Shown here: piece by piece, positions 9,094 through 16,496 of the stretch
Numbering within the stretch: the first letter of the stretch is position 1
Layout of the letters: every line of letters begins with the position of its first letter
Source: CAZCEC01 sp964497615
GTDB taxonomy: Bacteria > Chloroflexota > Anaerolineae > Anaerolineales > UBA6663
Length of the DNA: 20,961 nucleotides
Reading direction: 5' to 3'
NCBI GenBank assembly: GCA_964497615.1
Contig: CAZCEC010000096.1
Coordinates: forward strand, 1-20,961
Program-made: the position numbers and the translations under genes
The notes under the pieces: generated by a model
What the model was told of the DNA's origin: nothing
The model's database searches: none
The model's input: only the letters and a program-made list of their open reading frames with translations

Positions 9094-11618
9094 GGCAACA
9101 CGGCGAAGACCCAGGCCGCGCCGTTGGTGAATAGCAGCCGATAGTGCTCCCCGGCCAGGAAGGCCTCAGGCCGGAGCGGGCCGCCGCGCGCACCCATGAA
9201 GATGTGGGTGACGCCGCCCTCCTGGAACAGGGCGCGGAGGGCGGGCGGGTCCAGGTCGCCCGCCTGGAACAGCCGGCGGTTGTAGTCGTTGATGGCGGCC
9301 TGCTGGGCGAGGCTGCCGTAGGCATAGTCGGCGGGGGGCAAGGTTGTCCGGCGGCCAGTGAGGGGCCAAATCCACGCTCCGCCGTCCGACCCGGCCCAGG
9401 TGCCGTTGAGCCACTCCCAGGCATTGATGGCGAAGACCGCGCCGGAGGGGGTGTGCGCGTCAATCCAGGCCAGGGCCTCGGCATCTGAGGGCGAGGCCAG
9501 GACGGTGACGGGATTGACGAGGCCAGCCTGCGCGGGGAGGCCGCGCCCAGCCCCATAGCCCAGGCCAGCCCCAAAGAGCAGCAGCATGCCCGCGCCCAGA
9601 GCGGGACGCAGGCGTTGAAGCAGCGGCGTTGGCGGCTGGGGCGGGACCGGAGCCGGGCGCGTCCAGCGCTCCGCCAGGGCAAGCCAGCGGTCAGCCCCCC
9701 ACCCCAGCAGGATGGCGCCGGGAACAAACAGCGTGATAGCCAGGGTGTTGTTGTTGACCAGCCAATTGCCCTGGCCGGCGTTGACGAGGAGCCAGGCCAG
9801 TGCGCCCCACAGCGCCACGCGCCAAATGAGGCGGTCGCGCGCCAGCACACCCAGCCCCAGGCCGACGAGCGCCGCGATCAGCCAGCCGCGCTCCAGGGCG
9901 AGGCTGAAATACTCGGTGGGGAACGCGTTGTAGCCGGCGGGGGCGGTGAGGAGGCCGGGGTTCTGGATGATCCGGCGGCCTACGCGGCTGCCCAGGCGCC
10001 ACAGCCAGGGGGCGGCAAGCACAGCGCCCGCCGCGCCGGCCAGCAGCAGATGAGCCAGCCAGCCAGCGCCAGCGAGCGGCGCGCGGGCAGGGTCGTGCGG
10101 CGAGGCGCGGCCGAATGGGAGCAGTGGAGCCAGCCCGCGCGCCACGCCGGGCGCCGCGTTGACGGCGACCCACACCAGCCAAAGGACGAACAACGGGTAA
10201 TGGGTGAGCAGCAGGCCGGCGGCGAGGAGGCCCGCCAGCGCGGGGCGGGCGCGGCTGGCGCGGGCGCCCATCGGCTGGCCGCCACCGAAGCCATCGCCAG
10301 GGCTGGAGGTGACGGCAGCCAGCGCGGGAAAGAACAGCAGCGCACCGGCCAGTTGGGTGTAGCGACCCCAGGTGAGGTAGTAGCCGGGGAAGTAGGAGAT
10401 GAGGACCAGGAAGGTAGCGGCCAGCAGGCCCGCCCGCGGACGGCGCGTGAGGGCGGCGACGGCGGCATAGGCGCTGAGGGGGACCAGCGCCTGGAGCACC
10501 TGGCCCAGCCACATGAACACATCTTCGAGCGGCAGGCCGGCGAGCCAGTGCGCGCTGACGGCCAAGGCGTGAAATCCGAAGTGGTAGCTGAAGTGCTCGA
10601 TGGGCAGAAGCGGCGCGTAGCTGGGCGGCACATGGCCCGCCGCGGCCAGCACGCGCGCAATGGCGAAGTGGTGGGGCCCATCCACCCACTGCGGCAGCAC
10701 GAGATCGCGAATGGCGACCAGGCGCGGCGCACTGCCAAGGACGAGGATGAGCACCAGCAGCGCAAGGTGCGGGTCCACGCGCCAGCGGCGTGCGCGCCAC
10801 GCGTGCCGGGCAGCAACCAGCCAGCGTGCCGCGACGACCACGCCAGCCAACCCATAGATAGCAGCCAACGCGAGCGGGGACCAGCGCCAGCCCAGCGCGC
10901 CGGCCCACAGCCAGCCTAGCGTGAGGCAGGCGAGGCTGAGGGCGGCAGACAGGCCAAGCCGCACAGGCAGTGCCAGCCGGGGCAAGCGCAAGAGGTCGAG
11001 CAGCAGCAGGCCGGGGGCGAAGAGCAGCAGCCACAACGGCAGGGCGAGGCGCGCCAGCGGGCGAAGCGCCCTAAGCAGGTCGCGCAGCACGTCTGCCCAG
11101 AGGTAGGTGTAGGTGGTGGAGAAGCGCAGGTCGCCGGGCTGGGGCTGGCCGGCGAAGCGCAGATGGCCGGCGGCGTAGCCATCCAGGCTGTAGGCCCAGG
11201 CGGTGGCGGCGCTGGCTTCGGGGCCGCGCAGGGTGAGGGTGTAGACCTGGCGGGCGGAGGCGGGCTGGGGTGAAAAGCTGAGGCGCAGGGGCGCATTGTG
11301 TGTCACGGCGGTGAATTGTTGCTCCGCGACGGAGCCGGTTGGACTGCTGAGGGTGAGAGTTAGGGCGGGCGGCGGTGAACCTGCGGCGGGGGGGTAGACC
11401 ACCGCCAGCAATTCAATCCCAGAAAGTCCGTTATGCGTGGGCGTGAAGGTCTGCTCCAGGCGCTGCTCGCCCTGGGGGACGGGCGCGGCGAGATCGAGGC
11501 GCGGCTGTTCCTGGTCGGGCGCGGTGAGGGCGGGCGGGCGCGCGGCGGCCAGGCCAGCCAGGCCGATCACGCCAGCCAGGATCGCCAGCCATATAGGAGC
11601 GGAAACGCGGGGCAGCAC
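9090..11618 (-). CDS. Large GT-C-like integral membrane protein with N-terminal extracytoplasmic domain
   Basis: The protein has 842 residues. One N-terminal hydrophobic helix (about 8-26) is followed by a beta-rich extracytoplasmic segment (about 30-165), then a long multi-helix region (about 180-690) and a soluble C-terminal domain (about 700-842; SDAEALAWIDAHTP, GGVTHIFMG). The loop WVDGPHHFAIARVL, followed by IEHFSYHFGFHAL, resembles the acidic/His first-loop motif of GT-C glycosyltransferases, and the plan recalls uncharacterised DUF6541-type membrane proteins. The likely role is transfer of lipid-linked sugars at the outer membrane face; this is not proven. The GTG at 11618 is chosen because it lies 6 bases after a TAGAAT box. 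Its stop codon overlaps that of the convergent gene in a shared CTAG. Arginine- and proline-rich, very GC-rich sequence makes its antisense frames look open. Confidence 0.8.
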   Translation of the reverse strand: MLPRVSAPIWLAILAGVIGLAGLAAARPPALTAPDQEQPRLDLAAPVPQGEQRLEQTFTPTHNGLSGIELLAVVYPPAAGSPPPALTLTLSSPTGSVAEQQFTAVTHNAPLRLSFSPQPASARQVYTLTLRGPEASAATAWAYSLDGYAAGHLRFAGQPQPGDLRFSTTYTYLWADVLRDLLRALRPLARLALPLWLLLFAPGLLLLDLLRLPRLALPVRLGLSAALSLACLTLGWLWAGALGWRWSPLALAAIYGLAGVVVAARWLVAARHAWRARRWRVDPHLALLVLILVLGSAPRLVAIRDLVLPQWVDGPHHFAIARVLAAAGHVPPSYAPLLPIEHFSYHFGFHALAVSAHWLAGLPLEDVFMWLGQVLQALVPLSAYAAVAALTRRPRAGLLAATFLVLISYFPGYYLTWGRYTQLAGALLFFPALAAVTSSPGDGFGGGQPMGARASRARPALAGLLAAGLLLTHYPLFVLWLVWVAVNAAPGVARGLAPLLPFGRASPHDPARAPLAGAGWLAHLLLAGAAGAVLAAPWLWRLGSRVGRRIIQNPGLLTAPAGYNAFPTEYFSLALERGWLIAALVGLGLGVLARDRLIWRVALWGALAWLLVNAGQGNWLVNNNTLAITLFVPGAILLGWGADRWLALAERWTRPAPVPPQPPTPLLQRLRPALGAGMLLLFGAGLGYGAGRGLPAQAGLVNPVTVLASPSDAEALAWIDAHTPSGAVFAINAWEWLNGTWAGSDGGAWIWPLTGRRTTLPPADYAYGSLAQQAAINDYNRRLFQAGDLDPPALRALFQEGGVTHIFMGARGGPLRPEAFLAGEHYRLLFTNGAAWVFAVLP

Positions 11619-11624
11619 GCGAGC

Positions 11625-11630
11625 ATTCTA
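11625..11630 (-). promoter_or_regulatory. -10 box of a probable leaderless promoter for the GT-C-like gene
   Basis: On the minus strand TAGAAT (5 of 6 matches to TATAAT) is followed after 6 bases by the GTG at 11618. The -35 position at a 16-18-base spacing has no match; a TTGTCG lies 21 bases away, which is too far. There is no room for a Shine-Dalgarno, so the transcript should begin at the start codon. Confidence 0.5.
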
Positions 11631-11720
11631 CACCGCGCCGCAGTTGAAACGCGACAATGCGGGGCAGAAAGGGCGGCTGAAGCGGGGCGAGGCCGCGCGC
11701 CGCTAGTACCTTAAACATGA

Positions 11721-11749
11721 TTGTCAATGGCCTGCATCGGACCTATAAT
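11721..11749 (+). promoter_or_regulatory. Sigma70-type promoter for the S8 protease gene
   Basis: TTGTCA (11721-11726) and a perfect TATAAT (11744-11749) are separated by exactly 17 bases, giving an expected transcription start near 11756. That leaves a leader of about 264 bases before the ATG at 12020. The start of the divergent gene lies about 100 bases upstream. Confidence 0.75.
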
Positions 11750-11755
11750 GGGTTT

Positions 11756-12019
11756 CTGGAGCGGCCGCACTACCCCAGGTCTGCTCGACACCAAGCCCAT
11801 CGAAAGGTGCAGGGCGATAGTCTACTTCGCTTCGCGGCCGATCGACCCTCGCATTGACCGTCACACGACCGATTGTCTAGTTCATGCAACCTCAGGAAGG
11901 GGGTGAAGCCCACCAATCGAGTTCCTAACACATACTCTCGGCAGCGAGGAGCGGTCCGGGGTGTTTCTGCCAGGAGGCCCCGGGCTAGCGCAGTGATCTC
12001 ACCATGAGGAGAGAAATCG
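11756..12019 (+). promoter_or_regulatory. Long, potentially structured 5' leader of the protease mRNA
   Basis: No credible ORF is present in the roughly 400 bases between the divergent genes. Three stem-loops can be drawn in the leader. The first is AGGGCGAT (11811-11818) with ATCGACCCT (11841-11849), 8 bp with one bulge. The second is CGATTG (11870-11875) with CAATCG (11914-11919). The third is GTCCGGGG (11954-11961) with CCCCGGGC (11978-11985), 8 bp with one G-U pair, ending 21 bases before the Shine-Dalgarno AGGAGAG (12007-12013). No known riboswitch core was recognised. It may control translation or stability, or be an ordinary leader. Confidence 0.45.
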
Positions 12020-15000
12020 ATGTCACAAAAACCCAGGCAGCGTGCAATGTCCCTGCTGTTTCGCTTGAGTGTAGCAGTGTGCCTGCTGCTACCGATGGCT
12101 GGCGTATCACTAGCTGAGGGACCCATCACGGATGGTATTACCATCCCTGAGGCCGATATTCCGAACGTCGGCACCGAGCAGTTGCCCGATCGAGGGAGCT
12201 CAGCAGACGTGGCTGATGCAGAAGCGGCGGCCGCGGACAATCCGCTTCGTTTTGGGCTAACCCAGGCCGAGATCGAGAAGATCTATGCACCGCTGGGCGA
12301 TGAGCCGGTTATCGTCATTGTCCAGTTGGCCGAGCCAGACGTGGTGAACTACCAGGGCGGCATTGGCGGGATGGGTGCCACGGCGCCGACCAGCGGCCAG
12401 CCCTTCAACGCCAATACACCTGCCGCGCAGGCGTACATCAGCTACCTGAATGGCCGCCACGCGCAGTTTGTGGCCGAAGCCAACCAGGTGAGCCCGGCGG
12501 CGAAGCCGGTGGCGACGTACGTGGCCGCGCTCAATGGCGTGGCCCTGACGGTGCCCGCTGCCGATGTCATCAAGATTAGCCAACTGCCCGGCGTGAAAGC
12601 CGTGATGCAAAACGGTGTGGCCCAACTCGATACGGATCGCGGCCCCACCTGGATTGGTGCGCCATCGGTCTGGGCCGACCTGGGCGGGCAAAGCTTGGCC
12701 GGCGAGGACGTCGTCATTGGCGTCATCGACGGCGGCGCCTGGTCGCCCAACCCCATCACCATGACCCTGCCGTACACTGACCCCCTGCCGTCCTACGCGG
12801 ACGATGCCAGCGTGGTGGGCGGCGCCTATGCCTTCCCGTTCACGAGCGTGACGGGCATTTCGTATACCGACCACCTGGGCGTGTGCGACAGCGTCTCACC
12901 GCAGGCCAGTGACTTGACGTTTGTCTGCAATAACAAGCTGATCGGCGGCTGGTGGTACAACGCCGGCAACATCGCCTTCGCGGGCGAAGTGGACTCGCCG
13001 CTCGACATGGGCGGCCATGGCACGCATACTTCCTCGACCGCGGGCGGCAATGTCGTGACGCCAACCGTCGGCGCCGGCCCGATTGAGATCAGCGGCGTGG
13101 CGCCGCGCGCCCGCCTGGTCATGTACAAGGCGTGCTGGGAAGAAGACCCGGCGGACACTGAAGACGGCGGCTGCGCCTTCGTGGATACGACCTCGGCCGT
13201 CAATCAGGCCATCCTGGATGGCGTCAACGTCTTGAATTACTCCATCGGCGGGCCGGCCACGGTGGGCGGCAACTCGACCGAATTAGCCTTCCTGAGCGCC
13301 CGCGCCGCGGGCATCTTCGTGTCGACCTCAGCCGGTAACAGCGGCCCGGGCGCCAGCACTGTGGCGCACGTCAGCCCGTGGGTTAACACCTCGGCTGCCA
13401 TGGAGCACGACCGCGACTTCCGCGGCACGTTGACCCTCACCTCGACTTATGTGATCTCGATGCCCACCGACCTGGAGGGCGCGACGATGACGGGCGGGCA
13501 CTCGGCGGAGATCATCCTGGCGCCGCTGCAGACCGGCGAGAGCGTGCTGCCTAGCCTGTGCAACGAACCGTATGCCCCCGGCACCTTCCAAAACGACGAA
13601 ATCGTCGTGTGCCGGCGCGGCATCGATGCGCGCGTAGAAAAAGGCTACAACGTGCTTCAGGGCGGCGCAGGCGGGTATGTGCTCGTCAACGCGGCGGCGA
13701 ACCAGGGGCTGGCGCTCGATGCGCACTGGCTGCCGGCCCTGCACCTGGAGTTCAACGCCACCGCCTTCTCCGATCCCGGCGAAGACCTGGTGACCTACCT
13801 GCAGGCGGCGGCGAATGCGTCGGCGGTTGTGACCGGCACGTTGAGCGGCGGTGCGGCCATTGGCAAGCAGGGCGATGTGATGGCGGCGTTTAGCTCGCGC
13901 GGCCCAGCCATCAACGGGCTGAACCTCATCAAGCCCGACAACGCCGCGCCTGGTGTAGCCATCCTGGCGGGCGTCAGCCCCTATGTCTGGGATACGGCCT
14001 TTGTGGACGGCACCTACTACCAGTTCTACAACGGCACGTCCATGTCGAGCCCACACACCGCCGGCGCGGGCGCGCTGCTCAAGGCGCTGCACCCCTACTG
14101 GACGGCGGCCGAAATCCAATCGGCCCTGATGACGGGCGCGGTAGAGATTCTGAAGGAAGACGGTACTACGCCGGCCGACCCGTTCGACCAGGGCAGCGGC
14201 CGGCTGGATCTGAGCCAGTCGCGCACGCCCGGGCTGCTGTTCGATATCCCCATCGTGGACTACCAGATGGTGATGTCGGGCACCAAGGACATCGAAACGC
14301 TGAACTACCCGAGCATGGCCAACACGGCCTGCCTGAACACCTGCTCGTGGACCCGCACGGCCCAGGACGCCTCGGGCGCGGGCGGCACCTACACCTGGAC
14401 GGTCGTCTCCGCGACGCCCAACCTGACGGTGACCCTGAATGCCATCACCTACACGGTGGCGGCCAGCGGCACGGTGCCCATCACCATCACCGCCGACGTC
14501 TCGGCGCTGCCATCGGACGGCAACTTCTCGTTTGCGCGGGTGATCCTGCACGAGACCACCACGGGCGACGAGGTGGCGCTGCCGGTGGCCGTCGTCGCCA
14601 CCTCCGGCACGCTGCCGAAGTCGATCGCGTTCGAGGTGCAGCGGAACGCCGGTTCGTACCCGATCGAAGATGTCACCGCTATCGAGATCACCGATCTCAC
14701 CATCACGCCGTATGGCCTGGTCCAGGCTAACCTGAACACGCAGTCGCCGGCCGAGGATACCACGCGCGGCGACCCGTACGACAATCTCAACCAGGGCGTG
14801 TTCTGGATCACAGTGACGGTGCCAGCCGGCGCCAAGCGGCTGGTGGCCGAGATCACCGAGTCGACCTCCGATGACATCGACATGTTCGTCGGGATCGATT
14901 CAGACGCCAACGGCCCCGAGGCGGGGGAAGAAGTGGACGCCAGCGCGACCGGTGCGGTGCTCGAATACGTGAGCATCGACAACCCGGCGCCCGGCACCTA

Positions 15001-16324
15001 CTGGGTGCTCGTCCAGAACTTCGAGGACGGGCTGGCGAACGACCCGACCACCCTGGCGACCGGCGTGGTGCCGAACAGTGACGGCGGCAATATGGACGTC
15101 ACGGGGCCGGTCACGGTGACTCAGCTTTCCCCGTTTGACCTGCGGTTCTTCTGGGACACCCCAACGATGCAGGTGGGTGACCGCTGGTACGGCGCCTTCG
15201 GCGTCGGGTCCGACTCCGGCAATCCCGGCAACATCGGGACGACCGCGGTGGACATCGTCCGCATCGAGGACGATGTGATCAAGACCGCGAACGTGGCGAC
15301 GGCACACGTGGGCGACACGGTTACGTATACTATCACCATCAACCCCAACGTTCTGCCGGAAGACTTGACCTACACCCTCACCGACACCATCCCGGCAGGC
15401 ATGACCTACGTCTCCGGCACCGTGACGGGCGGGGCAAGCGTGGTGGGCGATACGCTGACCTGGTCGGGCGTGATGGACGCGGCAGGTAGCTTCACCTACA
15501 TCATGACCAGCAGCGACGACGATCCGAGCTGCGAGATGCCGTTGACCACGCACGACGCTTACCTCGATGCGCAGACGGCCTTCGGCTTCAACCCGCTGTC
15601 CGCCGTCACCGGCGACTCGATCACCTACAACATGTCCGCCGCGGGCGATCCGTACGAGTTCTGGGGTGTTTCCACTCAGAACTTCCTGTCGTTTAGCGAC
15701 GATGGGTTCATCCGCATCGGCTCCACCTCGGCCCCTGCGCCGTGGATCAATCGGCCGATACCGTACACGGGGACACCGAACAGTCTGATCGCGATGATGT
15801 GGCGCGACATGGAGTTCATCTATGCGACAGCGCCCGTCAGCCGGGGTGTGACCCTGGTCACGTTTGGCACTTCCGCGGCCGGCGGCACGCTGATCGAGTA
15901 TGATGACATGCAGCTGTGGCAGGATCCGAGCGTCACGCTGGATGTCGAGATGTTCATGTGGCGGTCAGCCGGCGTCGGCCCGGAGATCATCTTCGCGTAC
16001 AACAATATCAGCGGCACCCTGGACGTGGGTACTGTTGGCGTGGAGAATGCCACCGGCACAGTGGGCGTGCAGTACGCCTATGACGATGCGGCCCTGGCCA
16101 ACATCAACGACGGCGACGCGATCTGCTTCGACTGGGGCGTTCCAGAGCAGAATCCACACGTGATCACGTACGCGGTGACAGTGGATCCTGGCACGGCGGG
16201 CGACACCCTGACGAACGACGTGATCCACACCGTGGATAACCCGGGCAGCGCCCAGGCCGGCACCAGCACCGACGTGCTCGTGTTGCTGCGCGACCTGTAT
16301 CTGCCGATCGTGTTCAAGCCGTAG
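12020..16324 (+). CDS. Secreted subtilisin-like (S8) serine protease, multidomain, C-terminal YLPIV motif
   Basis: The protein has 1434 residues. In order: signal peptide (about 10-33), inhibitor-I9-like propeptide (about 93-200), and the S8 catalytic domain with Asp237 (VVIGVIDGG), His333 (GGHGTHTSST), oxyanion Asn440 (TSAGNSGPG) and Ser674 (NGTSMSSPHTAG). A PA domain is inserted at about 485-605. After the protease come an Fn3-like region (about 735-870), a PPC-like domain (about 920-1000, FWITVTVPAGAKRL), a DUF11-like domain starting at about 1085 (AHVGDTVTYTITINP), a further beta-rich domain, and the terminal DLYLPIVFKP (YLPIV at 1427-1431). All catalytic residues are present, so it should be active outside the cell, degrading proteins or processing surface proteins. 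It has a sigma70-like promoter, a Shine-Dalgarno 8 bases before the ATG, and its own terminators. Confidence 0.93.
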   Translation: MSQKPRQRAMSLLFRLSVAVCLLLPMAGVSLAEGPITDGITIPEADIPNVGTEQLPDRGSSADVADAEAAAADNPLRFGLTQAEIEKIYAPLGDEPVIVIVQLAEPDVVNYQGGIGGMGATAPTSGQPFNANTPAAQAYISYLNGRHAQFVAEANQVSPAAKPVATYVAALNGVALTVPAADVIKISQLPGVKAVMQNGVAQLDTDRGPTWIGAPSVWADLGGQSLAGEDVVIGVIDGGAWSPNPITMTLPYTDPLPSYADDASVVGGAYAFPFTSVTGISYTDHLGVCDSVSPQASDLTFVCNNKLIGGWWYNAGNIAFAGEVDSPLDMGGHGTHTSSTAGGNVVTPTVGAGPIEISGVAPRARLVMYKACWEEDPADTEDGGCAFVDTTSAVNQAILDGVNVLNYSIGGPATVGGNSTELAFLSARAAGIFVSTSAGNSGPGASTVAHVSPWVNTSAAMEHDRDFRGTLTLTSTYVISMPTDLEGATMTGGHSAEIILAPLQTGESVLPSLCNEPYAPGTFQNDEIVVCRRGIDARVEKGYNVLQGGAGGYVLVNAAANQGLALDAHWLPALHLEFNATAFSDPGEDLVTYLQAAANASAVVTGTLSGGAAIGKQGDVMAAFSSRGPAINGLNLIKPDNAAPGVAILAGVSPYVWDTAFVDGTYYQFYNGTSMSSPHTAGAGALLKALHPYWTAAEIQSALMTGAVEILKEDGTTPADPFDQGSGRLDLSQSRTPGLLFDIPIVDYQMVMSGTKDIETLNYPSMANTACLNTCSWTRTAQDASGAGGTYTWTVVSATPNLTVTLNAITYTVAASGTVPITITADVSALPSDGNFSFARVILHETTTGDEVALPVAVVATSGTLPKSIAFEVQRNAGSYPIEDVTAIEITDLTITPYGLVQANLNTQSPAEDTTRGDPYDNLNQGVFWITVTVPAGAKRLVAEITESTSDDIDMFVGIDSDANGPEAGEEVDASATGAVLEYVSIDNPAPGTYWVLVQNFEDGLANDPTTLATGVVPNSDGGNMDVTGPVTVTQLSPFDLRFFWDTPTMQVGDRWYGAFGVGSDSGNPGNIGTTAVDIVRIEDDVIKTANVATAHVGDTVTYTITINPNVLPEDLTYTLTDTIPAGMTYVSGTVTGGASVVGDTLTWSGVMDAAGSFTYIMTSSDDDPSCEMPLTTHDAYLDAQTAFGFNPLSAVTGDSITYNMSAAGDPYEFWGVSTQNFLSFSDDGFIRIGSTSAPAPWINRPIPYTGTPNSLIAMMWRDMEFIYATAPVSRGVTLVTFGTSAAGGTLIEYDDMQLWQDPSVTLDVEMFMWRSAGVGPEIIFAYNNISGTLDVGTVGVENATGTVGVQYAYDDAALANINDGDAICFDWGVPEQNPHVITYAVTVDPGTAGDTLTNDVIHTVDNPGSAQAGTSTDVLVLLRDLYLPIVFKP

Positions 16325-16353
16325 TGCACGGTCGATTGGACACCTAGGATCTG

Positions 16354-16383
16354 CGGGGGTGCGGCTGCTCAGCCGCACCCCCG
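16354..16383. terminator. Strong GC-rich hairpin after the protease gene
   Basis: CGGGGGTGCGGCT (16354-16366) pairs perfectly with AGCCGCACCCCCG (16371-16383) across a GCTC loop, a 13-bp stem beginning 30 bases after the stop. No T-run follows, so it may act as an RNA-stabilising end or as part of a bipartite terminator with the next hairpin. A mobile palindromic element is an alternative. Confidence 0.6.
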
Positions 16384-16396
16384 CCAGGCACCTGAT

Positions 16397-16447
16397 AACC
16401 TGCCCCGGCCGCCCGCCGCAAGCGGACGTTGCGGGGCAGGTTGCTTT
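16397..16447 (+). terminator. Intrinsic terminator-like hairpin
   Basis: AACCTGCCCCG (16397-16407) pairs with CGGGGCAGGTT (16432-16442), 11 bp, and is followed by the T-rich GCTTTCTC. A small inner hairpin (CCGC/GCGG) sits in the loop. It lies between the protease stop and the -10 box at 16484, so it would insulate the LuxR-Kelch gene from protease transcription. Confidence 0.65.
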
Positions 16448-16483
16448 CTCGTGCGGACCGCTGGGGGGGCCGGTGTTCATAGG

Positions 16484-16489
16484 TATAAT
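16484..16489 (+). promoter_or_regulatory. -10 box of a probable leaderless promoter for the LuxR-Kelch gene
   Basis: A perfect TATAAT ends 7 bases before the ATG at 16497, the same spacing as at 2008. The -35 position (16461-16466, CTGGGG) has no match, and there is no Shine-Dalgarno. The arrangement fits a leaderless transcript and fixes the start of the gene. Confidence 0.6.
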
Positions 16490-16496
16490 CAGCCCA

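Noticed and set aside
9615..10919. 434-residue open frame on the plus strand opposite the GT-C-like gene
   Set aside because: Low-complexity Arg/Gly/Gln-rich translation, while the minus strand gives a coherent membrane protein with helices and a loop motif.
11721..11906. 61-residue frame in the protease leader
   Set aside because: It starts with TTG inside the -35 box and has no Shine-Dalgarno or family resemblance; the region fits promoter and leader better.
11756..12019. Known riboswitch (cobalamin, c-di-GMP, ydaO-type) in the protease leader
   Set aside because: None of the conserved cores of these classes could be found by eye; only generic stem-loops are present.
13328..14551. 407-residue antisense frame within the protease gene
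   Set aside because: The sense frame holds the full catalytic triad and PA domain; the antisense product is Arg/Val/Gly-rich without motifs.
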